Assembly: GCA_963842125.1 (NCBI GenBank)
Contig: CAWJFE010000005.1
Coordinates: 620,001-684,000 of the forward strand
Length of the DNA: 64,000 bases
From: CAWCWK01 sp963842125
GTDB lineage: Bacteria > Pseudomonadota > Alphaproteobacteria > Rhizobiales > CAWCWK01
Reading direction: 5' to 3'
This document shows, piece by piece, positions 41,652 to 50,376 of this stretch (position 1 is its first letter; every line of letters starts with the position of its first letter). The translations under genes and the position numbers were made by a program. Under the pieces are notes generated by a model. The model worked only from the letters and a program-made list of their open reading frames with translations. It ran no database searches and was not told the origin of the DNA.

Positions 41652-42941
41652 ATGAGTACGACATTCACCCGCCGCAGCACGACCGCCCTTTGCGGAATCC
41701 TGCTCGCCGCGACCGCGCTATCGACTGCTTTCACGCCAGCTTTCGCCGCTGAAGGTATCGATCCGGCGGAGGTGACCGGCAAGATCACCTTCTACACGCA
41801 CTTCACGCATTTCGTTGACGACGGCTCGTTCGACGCGTGGGGCGAGGCATTCGCGGAGAAGTATCCGGGCGCCGAAGTCGAAGTGATTGGTGTTACCGGA
41901 TACCGAAAGGAGATGCCGACGCGTATCGCATCCGGCGATTATGGCGACGTGCTCAACGTCCTCGATAATCTGCCGCCGTCCGACTACGCGACTTTCTATG
42001 AGCCGCTGAACGACCTGGGGCTCGAGGACAACTTCCAGTTCGTCGATCGCTACACCGTCGACGGACAGATCTACGGCTTCATCTACGGCCTCAACGCCGA
42101 GGCGGTCGTCTATAACAAGAAGGCCTTCGAGAAAGCTGGCATCGAGGTGCCGCCGAACACGAAGACCGAACTTTTCGCGGCCTGCGAGAAGCTGAAAAGC
42201 GCCGGCCTCACGCCGTTCCAGATCAACATGGGTGCCGGATGGCCCATGCAGCAATGGGACAAGGCGGCGCTGCTGTTCGCCGACCGAGGCGACTATTACG
42301 AGACGATGCTATCGTCCGAGACGCCTTATGCACCCGACGAACCCTACGGCCAGTCGCTATCCTTCGTGAAGGAACTCTTCGACGCCGGATGCACGGAAGA
42401 GGATTACACGGCCAATAACTGGGACCAGTCGAAGACGGCGCTGGGTGCCGGCGAGGCCGGTATGTGGTTCCTCGCCAACTGGTCGGTGCCCCAGGCCGTG
42501 GCTGCGGCCGAGGCGCTCGGCGTCACGGGTGCCGACGCCGATCTTGGCATGTTCCCGCTGCCCATCGATGACGGCGGCGCGCCGCGCGTGCTCTACAACC
42601 CCGACTGGGCGATCGGCGTGTCGGCGAAGTCGGAGAACAAGCCGACGGCGAAGGCCTGGGTCGAGTTCCTGCTGACCGAGACGGACGTCTCCAACAAGGC
42701 GGGCTTCATTCCCGGGGACAAGCGGATCGCAGCGACCATGCCGCAGCTTGTCGAACTCGATGGCTATGCCGCCGTCGCGATCGAGGCCGGAACGCCGCCC
42801 TCCGCCTTCAAGGAGGCGATGTCGGACGCTCGGATCGATTTCATGACCGGCACCTATATCCGCGATGCCGTGCTGGCTCCCAATTTCGATGCCGCGCTGG
42901 ACGATCTCAACGCCCGCTGGGCGAAGGCCGCGGCGAACTAG
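41652..42941 (+). CDS. Sugar ABC transporter substrate-binding protein
   Basis: 429-residue family-1 extracellular solute-binding protein with a signal peptide (ALSTAFTPAFAA) and GKITFYTHFTHFVDDGSFDAW at the N-lobe. IYGLNAEAVVYNKKAFEKAG and the late FIPGDKR are typical of oligosaccharide receptors. ATG at 41652 has GGGAGGA 5 nt upstream. First gene of the sulfatase/mannosidase operon; stem-loops follow its stop. Confidence 0.92.
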   Translation: MSTTFTRRSTTALCGILLAATALSTAFTPAFAAEGIDPAEVTGKITFYTHFTHFVDDGSFDAWGEAFAEKYPGAEVEVIGVTGYRKEMPTRIASGDYGDVLNVLDNLPPSDYATFYEPLNDLGLEDNFQFVDRYTVDGQIYGFIYGLNAEAVVYNKKAFEKAGIEVPPNTKTELFAACEKLKSAGLTPFQINMGAGWPMQQWDKAALLFADRGDYYETMLSSETPYAPDEPYGQSLSFVKELFDAGCTEEDYTANNWDQSKTALGAGEAGMWFLANWSVPQAVAAAEALGVTGADADLGMFPLPIDDGGAPRVLYNPDWAIGVSAKSENKPTAKAWVEFLLTETDVSNKAGFIPGDKRIAATMPQLVELDGYAAVAIEAGTPPSAFKEAMSDARIDFMTGTYIRDAVLAPNFDAALDDLNARWAKAAAN

Positions 42942-43012
42942 GGCTCGTACCCGAGCCACCGCCACACCTATCGACTACTTCAGCCGCGCGCTCGACAAGA
43001 CGAGCGCGCGGC
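42942..43012 (+). other. Two stem-loops between binding-protein and permease genes
   Basis: GGCTCG-TACC-CGAGCC (42942-42957) directly after the stop, then GCCGCGCGCTCG-ACAAGA-CGAGCGCGCGGC (42983-43012), a perfect 12-bp stem with a 6-nt loop. There is no T-run. Such structures commonly stabilise the upstream binding-protein mRNA or lower downstream expression. Confidence 0.7.
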
Positions 43013-43031
43013 GGCCCATCGGAACCCGTCC

Positions 43032-43952
43032 ATGACCATCACCGCAGCGCCGCGGGCCGTGCCGACGGCCCGACCCGTCCGCTCGGCCAGCGCGCAGCGG
43101 CGTTGGACGATCATCGGCTTCCTCGTCGTGCCGCTCGGTGCGCTCATCGTCTTCAACCTCTATCCGCTGGCGCAGCTCGTCTGGTTCTCCCTCACCGATT
43201 GGGACGGACTGTCTCCGACGCGCGAGTTCGTCGGGTTGGCCAACTATCGCCTCCTCCTCATCGACGAGCCGCAACTCCTCGGTTCGCTCGTCAACTCGCT
43301 CTACTACTTCCTCGGCTCGTGCCTGCAGCTGGTCATCGCGACCTATTTCGCGGTCATTCTCAACCGCAAGATGCCGGGTTCGGACGCCTTCCGGCTCATC
43401 CTCTTCCTGCCCTTCGTGCTCAACACGGTGGCGGTCACGGTCGTCTTTCGCGACTTCCTCCAGATCGGCGGCGGCCTCGACGCGACGCTCGACATGATCG
43501 GGCTCGGCGCCGCCAAGCAACAATGGGTGCAGGACCCGGACCTGGTGAAGTGGAGCCTCGTCTTCGCATCGATCTGGCGCTATCTCGGCTTCCAGCTCCT
43601 GATCACCTACGGCGCGCTCCAATCCGTTCCGACCGACCAGTACGAGGCCGCCCGGTTGGAGGGCGCTTCGGAATGGCAGCAGTTCTGGCGGATCACCTTC
43701 CCGTCGATCCGGATGATCCTGTCACTCCAGCTCATTCTCGCGACTATCGGCTCGCTCGAGGTCTTCGACGTACCCTTCCTCATCACCGGCGGCGCCAACG
43801 GCACCAAGACCTTTGTGATGGTGATCCTCGAGGAGGCGTTCGAGTTCAGGAATGTCGGCATTGCGGCCGCCATGGCGGTCATCCTGCTGATCGCCGTGAT
43901 GATCACCATCGTGGTGCAGCGCGCGGTGCTGGTGCGGGAGCCGGCACGATGA
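43032..43952 (+). CDS. Sugar ABC transporter permease (MalF-like)
   Basis: 306-residue inner-membrane protein with six predicted helices, the first near residues 30-50 (FLVVPLGALIVFNLYPLAQLV, of which the first 20 are given). The EAA loop EAARLEGASEWQQFWRITFP contacts the ATPase. It pairs with the next permease; the stop and next start overlap in ATGA. Confidence 0.93.
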   Translation: MTITAAPRAVPTARPVRSASAQRRWTIIGFLVVPLGALIVFNLYPLAQLVWFSLTDWDGLSPTREFVGLANYRLLLIDEPQLLGSLVNSLYYFLGSCLQLVIATYFAVILNRKMPGSDAFRLILFLPFVLNTVAVTVVFRDFLQIGGGLDATLDMIGLGAAKQQWVQDPDLVKWSLVFASIWRYLGFQLLITYGALQSVPTDQYEAARLEGASEWQQFWRITFPSIRMILSLQLILATIGSLEVFDVPFLITGGANGTKTFVMVILEEAFEFRNVGIAAAMAVILLIAVMITIVVQRAVLVREPAR

Positions 43953-44791
43953 ACCGGCCCCGCGTTCATCCGGCCTGGACGACGTTTCACTACGCCATGC
44001 TGACGCTGGCCTCGATCGTGGTGATCCTGCCGCTCTGGATCACGTTCATCAACTCGTTCAAGACGCCGCTGGAGCTCTTTCGCGGCGACAAGGCCGAGTT
44101 GCCCGAGAGCTTCACAAACTTCGCCAACTATGCCGAATTCATCGAAAAGCAGCCCGTGGGGCTGGCCTTCGGCAATACGCTCTTCGTCCTCGGCATCTCG
44201 CTCGTCCTCGTGACGCTCTTTGGCACGATGGTCGCCTACATCCTCGATCGCTATCGCTTTCCGGGGCGCACGGCGATCATCGCGGCCTATGTCCTCATCG
44301 TCGCCGTGCCGCCCATCACGACGCAGGTCTCGACCTATCAGGTCATGCTGTGGCTCGGATTGGTGAACTCCAAATGGGCGCTCATCGCGCTCTATTCTGG
44401 GGCCGACATCGTCTCGATCTATATCTTCATGCAGTTCATCTCGACCATCAGCCGCGAAGTCGACGAGAGCGCACGGATCGAGGGCGCGTCGACCTTCACG
44501 ATCTTCCGCCGCATCATCCTGCCGCTCACGGTGCCGGCCATAGCGACTGTCGTGATCCTGCGCTCGATCCACATCTACAACGACTTCATCCTGCCCTATC
44601 TCTACACGCCGCGCGCCGACCAGAGCACGGTGTCGATCCTCCTTTTCAAGGCGGCCGACCGACTGGTCGCCTCGTCCCAGACCGTGCTGATGGCGGGCAT
44701 CGTCATCGTCATCGCGCCGACGCTCATCCTTTTCCTCGTGCTTCAAAAGCAGATCGTGTCTGGCGTCATGCGTGGATCGGTGAAGGGATGA
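43949..44791 (+). CDS. Sugar ABC transporter permease (MalG-like)
   Basis: 280-residue permease with a periplasmic loop after helix 1 and the EAA loop ESARIEGASTFTIFRRIILP. The start ATG at 43949 overlaps the upstream stop; a longer in-frame reading only shadows the first permease. Followed with a 4-nt overlap by the DUF624 gene. Confidence 0.93.
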   Translation: MNRPRVHPAWTTFHYAMLTLASIVVILPLWITFINSFKTPLELFRGDKAELPESFTNFANYAEFIEKQPVGLAFGNTLFVLGISLVLVTLFGTMVAYILDRYRFPGRTAIIAAYVLIVAVPPITTQVSTYQVMLWLGLVNSKWALIALYSGADIVSIYIFMQFISTISREVDESARIEGASTFTIFRRIILPLTVPAIATVVILRSIHIYNDFILPYLYTPRADQSTVSILLFKAADRLVASSQTVLMAGIVIVIAPTLILFLVLQKQIVSGVMRGSVKG

Positions 44792-45408
44792 GTGCGCTCA
44801 CCGGCATCCGCGCGGGGCAGGGCCCCTTCGTCGCGAATGTATGCCAGCGTGTCTGGCGCCTGGCCGTCATCAACGTCGGTGGTCTCGTCCTCATGGCGTT
44901 GGGGGGCGGCCTCCTCGGCTTCGCGCCTGCGACTGTCGCCATGCTGGCCGTCTCCGGCGACGATGCGGCCGGTGCCGGAGCGTCATCCATCCTCAAGCGC
45001 ATGTGGCACGAGTGGCGGACCGAGTTCGTACGCGCGAACGCGGTCGTTCTCCCTTTGCTCGGGGCGCTTATCGTGTGTCTCGTAGGGGGGCGGGCGTCGA
45101 GCGTGCCGGTGCTCGCCTTCCTTCTCTGCGGTCTGGCCCTTCCCATCGCGATCCTGTGCTGCGCCGCCCTCGTCGCCATCTCGCGCAGTGCCGGCACACA
45201 TGCCGACGCCCTTGCCAATGCACTTCTGGTGCTACGCGCCGCTCCGGCGAGGGTGACGGTGGTCACCTTCGGCTGGCCGCTCGCCGTATTGGCGGCTCTC
45301 GCCTTTCCACCCTTCGGGCTCTGGTTCGCGCTGTCGGCTCATGCCGCTTTGGCGCTCGCACTCCTCGACCCGGTCCTTCACACCCTCGAACCCGGGAGGA
45401 CCGCATGA
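44788..45408 (+). CDS. DUF624 (YesL-like) membrane protein
   Basis: 206-residue protein with about four to five hydrophobic segments. RVWRLAVINVGGLVLMALGG then FAPATVAML and a central RMWHEWRTEFVRAN follow the DUF624 pattern. YesL-type proteins are encoded with carbohydrate ABC transporters and their role is unknown. Overlaps of 4 nt on both sides place it inside the transporter operon, between permease and ATPase. Confidence 0.75.
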   Translation: MSALTGIRAGQGPFVANVCQRVWRLAVINVGGLVLMALGGGLLGFAPATVAMLAVSGDDAAGAGASSILKRMWHEWRTEFVRANAVVLPLLGALIVCLVGGRASSVPVLAFLLCGLALPIAILCCAALVAISRSAGTHADALANALLVLRAAPARVTVVTFGWPLAVLAALAFPPFGLWFALSAHAALALALLDPVLHTLEPGRTA

Positions 45409-46517
45409 CGACCGGCGTCGCCATCTCCAACCTATCGAAATCCTACGGTGCCGTCGAAGTGCTGCGCGACATCGACATCGACGTAGCGCCGGGCGAATTC
45501 GTCGTCCTTCTCGGTCAATCGGGGTGCGGCAAGTCCACGCTGCTCCGCCTCGTCTCGGGGCTCGAAGAGGAGCACGAGGGTACGATCCGGTTCGGCGAGC
45601 GGGACGTGACGGGGCTCGATCCCAAGGACCGGGGCGTGGCGATGGTCTTCCAGTCCTACGCGCTCTATCCGCACATGACGGTCTTCGACAACATCGCGTT
45701 CGGCATGCAGATACGGGGAGAGCCGAAGGCCCACATCGCGGCCGAGGTCGCGCGCGTGGCCGACGTTCTCAAGCTAACTGATCAGTTGGGCAAGCGTCCG
45801 GCACTCCTCTCGGGCGGTCAGCGCCAGCGCGTCGCGATCGGCCGTGCCATGGTGCGCGATCCGGACGTCTTCCTCTTCGACGAGCCCTTGTCGAACCTCG
45901 ACGCGAAGCTGCGCGGCGAGATGCGGGCCGAGCTGAAGCGCATTCACAAGGCCTTGGGCGCCACGATCCTCTATGTCACGCACGACCAGATCGAGGCGAT
46001 GACGCTGGCCGACACGATCGTCCTCCTCAACGAGGGCACGATCGAGCAGATGGGCTCGCCGACCGATATCTACATGGAGCCCGACACGCTCTTCGCCGCC
46101 CGCTTCATCGGTGCGCCCGAGATCAACGTGCTGCCTGTGCGGGTTCGCGTGGAGGGCGATGCCCTCGTTGCGGAGCTCGGGAACGAGCGTCTTCCGCTTC
46201 CGGCCCGCGCCGCACGCGGGGACGTCGTGGACGGCACGGAGGCGATGCTCGCGGTGCGTCCCGAGTTCCTCAGCCTCGGCGCCTTCGCGCCCAGCGGACA
46301 GGCAGCAGGTGCCGTCGTCGGCGTCACACGCGATCTCGGCGTCGTCCTTTGCGAGCCGACGGGATCGGAGACCTTCGTCGAGTTGTCGCTCGATGGCGTG
46401 CCGGTGCGGCTCAAGCGGCCGGGCCTTACGCCGCTGCGAAGCGACGAGCGCGTGGACGTGACGTGGGATCTCTCCAACGCCCACCTCTTCTCGGCCGCTA
46501 CCGGAGCCCATCTGTGA
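45405..46517 (+). CDS. Sugar ABC transporter ATP-binding protein (MalK/UgpC-like)
   Basis: 370-residue ATPase with Walker A GQSGCGKST, Q-loop in FQSYALYPHMTV, signature LSGGQRQR, Walker B VFLFDEPLSNLD and VTHD. A C-terminal TOBE/MalK regulatory domain (about 240-365) is present. ATGA overlap with the DUF624 gene and GTGA overlap with the sulfatase. Confidence 0.94.
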   Translation: MTTGVAISNLSKSYGAVEVLRDIDIDVAPGEFVVLLGQSGCGKSTLLRLVSGLEEEHEGTIRFGERDVTGLDPKDRGVAMVFQSYALYPHMTVFDNIAFGMQIRGEPKAHIAAEVARVADVLKLTDQLGKRPALLSGGQRQRVAIGRAMVRDPDVFLFDEPLSNLDAKLRGEMRAELKRIHKALGATILYVTHDQIEAMTLADTIVLLNEGTIEQMGSPTDIYMEPDTLFAARFIGAPEINVLPVRVRVEGDALVAELGNERLPLPARAARGDVVDGTEAMLAVRPEFLSLGAFAPSGQAAGAVVGVTRDLGVVLCEPTGSETFVELSLDGVPVRLKRPGLTPLRSDERVDVTWDLSNAHLFSAATGAHL

Positions 46518-47884
46518 AGCGTCCCAACATCGTCCTTTGCACGTCCGATCAGTTGCGACCGTTCGAACTCGGCTGCTATGGCGGCGCGGTTCGAACGCCC
46601 AATATCGATCGGATCGCGGGGCGGGGTACGCGGTGGGAGACGGCCATCACGAATTTCCCCGTCTGCATGGCCGCCCGCTCAGTCCTCATCTCCGGCCAAA
46701 TGAACCGGACGGCCACGGGAGGGCGCACGAATATCGCCTATGCGGCACGCGACGGCGATTTTGCGATGCCTGAATACCCGTATGCCCGGCGCCCGCACTT
46801 GCCACACGAAACCCTCCCCGAGGCGCTACAAGCCTTGGGCTATCGTACGAGCGTGATCGGCAAGTGGCACATCCATTCCTGGCCGCACGAGATCGGCTTC
46901 GACCACTATCTCATCCCGCGCGTCCACCATGCCCATTCGGCGCAGATCTTCAGCCGCGACGGCGGGCCGGAATTCGCTCCGCCGGGCTATTCGGTCGATT
47001 TCGAGGCCGGCGAGGTCGAACGGTTCCTGAAGGATCAGGACGGCGAAGCCCCGTTCTTCCTCTACTACAACATCTCGCCCCCGCACTGCCCGCTGGCCGA
47101 CATGCCGGACGAGTATCTCACGCTCTACGATCCTGCGGAGATCGCGTTGCGCGCGAACACGAGCGAGCCCGACATCGCGGATCGCGACTACTGGTACCGC
47201 GTCTACCGTTGGGACTTTCGCTACTATTCGTTCCACCTGCCGCACACCGAAACGCTGCCCGAGGGCTACGGTATCCGCCATCTCGCGGCCGAATATTACG
47301 GTGCGGTGACGTGGATGGATGCGGCCGTCGGCCGGATGCTCGACGCGCTCGAAGCCGCAGGCCTCGCGGACGACACGATCGTCGTCTTCGCGTCCGATCA
47401 CGGCGAGAATCTCGGCAGCCACGGCCTCGTTCAGAAGGGCACTGAGAACGACGAGTCGATCCGCATCCCCCTCGCCATGGCCGGCCCCGGCATCGCGAAA
47501 GGCGCGCAGGTCGAGAACTCCGTCGCCTCGCTCGTCGACCTGATGCCGACGCTGCTGGAGATGGCCGGCGGCGCGGTTCCGGACCATTGCCACGGCGCGA
47601 GCCTGGCCGACGAGGCCGCGCGCGGCGCGGGCGATGGCCGATCGGCCTTCTTCGAGCAGATCGACGGCGCCGGAATGCGCGGGCCCGACGAGACCCTGTT
47701 CGTACCCTTCGAGGCCGGCACCCGCACGCTCGCAGCGCGCCCGCGCACCCGGTTCGACAATCGCGCCGACCCATTGCAGTTCGACAATCTGGCATTCGCA
47801 GCCGCAGCGAGTTCGCTCGATGACGCCCTGCGCGCCGCCGATGCGCGCTTTCCCTGGTCCCAACTGGAAGACGATCCCTCATGA
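46514..47884 (+). CDS. Sulfatase (type I, formylglycine-dependent)
   Basis: 456-residue alkaline-phosphatase-fold sulfatase. N-terminal metal motif NIVLCTSDQLRP, then the modification motif C51-M-A-A-R (C-x-A-x-R, in place of the commoner C-x-P-x-R), GKWHIHSWPHE and FASDHGENLG. No signal peptide is visible, so it acts in the cytoplasm after import. Start is GTG at 46514, overlapping the ATPase stop. It would remove sulfate ester from a sugar before or after the mannosidase; the maturase needed for formylglycine is not in the window. Confidence 0.88.
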   Translation: MKRPNIVLCTSDQLRPFELGCYGGAVRTPNIDRIAGRGTRWETAITNFPVCMAARSVLISGQMNRTATGGRTNIAYAARDGDFAMPEYPYARRPHLPHETLPEALQALGYRTSVIGKWHIHSWPHEIGFDHYLIPRVHHAHSAQIFSRDGGPEFAPPGYSVDFEAGEVERFLKDQDGEAPFFLYYNISPPHCPLADMPDEYLTLYDPAEIALRANTSEPDIADRDYWYRVYRWDFRYYSFHLPHTETLPEGYGIRHLAAEYYGAVTWMDAAVGRMLDALEAAGLADDTIVVFASDHGENLGSHGLVQKGTENDESIRIPLAMAGPGIAKGAQVENSVASLVDLMPTLLEMAGGAVPDHCHGASLADEAARGAGDGRSAFFEQIDGAGMRGPDETLFVPFEAGTRTLAARPRTRFDNRADPLQFDNLAFAAAASSLDDALRAADARFPWSQLEDDPS

Positions 47885-50376
47885 GCGACGACGCGGCCTA
47901 CCTTCGCGCGACCACGATCGACCTCGCCGAGGGCTGGCGCGTTCGCCAGATCGGGGGCGAGCACGGCTTCGACGCGGATGTGCCCTTCGACGTCCACTCC
48001 CGCCTCCTGGCGGAGGGCGCGATCCCCGATCCCTATCACCGCGACAACGAGACAGCGCTCGACTGGGTGCACGAAGCGGAGTGGGCGGCGACCCGCAGCT
48101 TCGATCTCGAGGATCCGGTCGGGCGCTGGACGCTTGCCCTCGACCGTCTCGACGGCATCGCCGAGGTCCGCGTCAACGACCATCTCGTCGGGGCGTGCGA
48201 AAGCGCCTTCGTACGCCACGATCTCGATATTACGCCGGCGCTCACCGTCGGTCGCAACACGATCGAGATCCGCTTCGCATCGGCATCCGCAGAGGCGGCG
48301 CGGCGCGCGGCGGCACTTCCCTTCGCCATTCCCTATGTCGATTGGAACTGCCGTATTCCGCATGTGAACCTGCTGCGCAAATCGCAATGCGACGCGGGTT
48401 GGGACTGGAACATAGCGCTCATGCCGCTCGGCCTTTACGGCAATGCGGTGCTCAAGCGCCGCGACGGGCCGGCCGCAGCGCGCTGGGACGACCTCAAGAT
48501 CGTTCAGCGCCATGGCGCGGGCTCGGTTCGGGTGGAGGCGACGGCTTGCGTGTCGGCGCTCGATATCGGCGAGATCGAGGTCGCGCTGTCGCTTTGCGGC
48601 GAAACGCAGATCCGGACGATGCGGCTGCTGCCTGGCGATAACGCGCTCACGCTCGCCGTCGAGGTCGCCGACCCGGACCTCTGGTGGCCGGTGGGCCAAG
48701 GGCCGCAGACGCTGCACGACCTCGCATTCCGCGTTGGCGACGAGAGACGCACGCGCCGCATCGGCCTGCGCGAGGCCGAACTCGTATCCGAGCCCGACGC
48801 CATCGGTCGGTCCTTCGGCTTTCGAGTGAACGGACGCGACGTCTACGCACAGGGCGCGAACTGGATCCCGGCCGACGCCCTGCCCGAGCGCCGGACGCCC
48901 GACGTCGTGCGCCGCCTTCTCCTCTCGGCCCTCGACGCCAACATGACGATGATCCGCGTCTGGGGCGGCGGCGTCTACGAGCCCGACTGGTTCTACGACA
49001 TCTGCGACGAGCTCGGCCTCATGGTCTGGCAGGACTTCATGTTCGCGTGCCACCAGTTCCCCGCCTTCGACGAAGACTGGCTGGCCTTGGTGCGCACCGA
49101 GGCGCGCCAGCAGGTCCGCCGGCTTTCCTCCCACGCCTCGCTCATCGTCTGGTGCGGCGACAACGAACTCGTGCCCGCGCTCGAGTGGTGGCAGGAGACC
49201 CGAGAGGATCGCGATCGCTATCTCGCCAACTATCTGCGCCTCAACGACGCCCTCCGGCAGGTCCATGCAGCGGAGTGCGTCGACACGCCGTTCTGGTCGT
49301 CCTCACCGTCGCGCGGGCCGCTCGATTTCGGGCACGACTGGTACCGCGACGACGCGGGCGACATGCATTTCTGGGCCGTCTGGCACGGCGAGGGCGACGA
49401 GGCGGGCGATTTCGAGCGCTTCCGCCGGATCGCGCCGCGCTTCTGCTCGGAGTTCGGTTTCCAGTCCTTCCCGACCATGCCGTGCATCGCGCGTTTCGCC
49501 GATCCGTCCGATCGCGCCTTCGATTCGGCGGTCATGGAGGTCCATCAGCGTAATGGAGGCGGGAACGCGAAGATCCTCGATACGATGGCGCGCCATTTCA
49601 TCGTGCCGGACGGTTTCGAGGAGCGCGTCTTCCTCTCCCAGGTCCAGCAGGCGATGGCGATCCGCATCGCCGTCGAGGGGTGGCGAGCGGCCAAGCCGCG
49701 CTGCCAGGGCACGCTCTACTGGCAGCTCAACGACACCTGGCCGGTCGCGTCGTGGTCCGGCCTCGACCATGGCGGCGCGTGGAAGGTGCTGCACTACGCG
49801 GCCCGTCGTTTCCATGCGCCCATCCTCGTCACGGCCGTGCCGGACGAGGCCACCGATAGCGTCGCTCTCGTCGCGGTCTGCGACGTGCCGGGCGGCGTCT
49901 CGCTCACGCTCGGCGCATCCCTCGTCCATTTCGATGGGCGCAGCGAGACGCTCGGCAGCTGGAGCGCCCCGGTCCCGACCGATGCGGCCGTCACGTTGAC
50001 CCACATCCCGCGTGGCGCGCTTAAGGACGCCGCCTTCATTCATCTCGTCTGGCGCGATGCCGAGGGCCGCGTCGAGGGCGAGAGCGACTATGTGGTGCCG
50101 GAGACGTTCGCGCGTTACAGTCCGCCCGATGCTACGATTGTGCGGGAGTGGGGTGTGGTGGATGGCTTGCCGGCCCTGACGCTCGAAACGGACGCGCCGG
50201 CCTTCTTCGTCACCGTAGGCCTCGGGCGGGACGCGATCTGGTCGGACAACGCGATGACGCTGTTGCCCGGCCGTCCTCGGACCATCGTCGCCCGCCGCAT
50301 GGCGAGCGGCGCGGACCCTGCCTCGCTCGACCGTTCGGCGATGGACATCTGCCATCTCGGCGCGCCGCGCGAATGA
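47881..50376 (+). CDS. Beta-mannosidase, glycoside hydrolase family 2
   Basis: 831-residue GH2 enzyme: N-terminal sugar-binding domain (WTLALDRLDGIAEVRVNDHL), an immunoglobulin-like domain, a TIM barrel (ANWIPADALPER; MIRVWGGGVYEPDWFYDICD, typical of beta-mannosidases) and a C-terminal domain. The acid/base is E429 in WCGDNELVPA and the nucleophile E524 in CSEFGFQSFP. No signal peptide, so it is cytoplasmic. Overlaps the sulfatase stop by 4 nt and the LacI start by 4 nt. It cleaves beta-linked mannose from an imported oligosaccharide. Confidence 0.92.
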   Translation: MSDDAAYLRATTIDLAEGWRVRQIGGEHGFDADVPFDVHSRLLAEGAIPDPYHRDNETALDWVHEAEWAATRSFDLEDPVGRWTLALDRLDGIAEVRVNDHLVGACESAFVRHDLDITPALTVGRNTIEIRFASASAEAARRAAALPFAIPYVDWNCRIPHVNLLRKSQCDAGWDWNIALMPLGLYGNAVLKRRDGPAAARWDDLKIVQRHGAGSVRVEATACVSALDIGEIEVALSLCGETQIRTMRLLPGDNALTLAVEVADPDLWWPVGQGPQTLHDLAFRVGDERRTRRIGLREAELVSEPDAIGRSFGFRVNGRDVYAQGANWIPADALPERRTPDVVRRLLLSALDANMTMIRVWGGGVYEPDWFYDICDELGLMVWQDFMFACHQFPAFDEDWLALVRTEARQQVRRLSSHASLIVWCGDNELVPALEWWQETREDRDRYLANYLRLNDALRQVHAAECVDTPFWSSSPSRGPLDFGHDWYRDDAGDMHFWAVWHGEGDEAGDFERFRRIAPRFCSEFGFQSFPTMPCIARFADPSDRAFDSAVMEVHQRNGGGNAKILDTMARHFIVPDGFEERVFLSQVQQAMAIRIAVEGWRAAKPRCQGTLYWQLNDTWPVASWSGLDHGGAWKVLHYAARRFHAPILVTAVPDEATDSVALVAVCDVPGGVSLTLGASLVHFDGRSETLGSWSAPVPTDAAVTLTHIPRGALKDAAFIHLVWRDAEGRVEGESDYVVPETFARYSPPDATIVREWGVVDGLPALTLETDAPAFFVTVGLGRDAIWSDNAMTLLPGRPRTIVARRMASGADPASLDRSAMDICHLGAPRE

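Noticed and set aside
42983..43012. A rho-independent terminator.
   Set aside because: No T-run follows the stem and the operon clearly continues by overlaps downstream.
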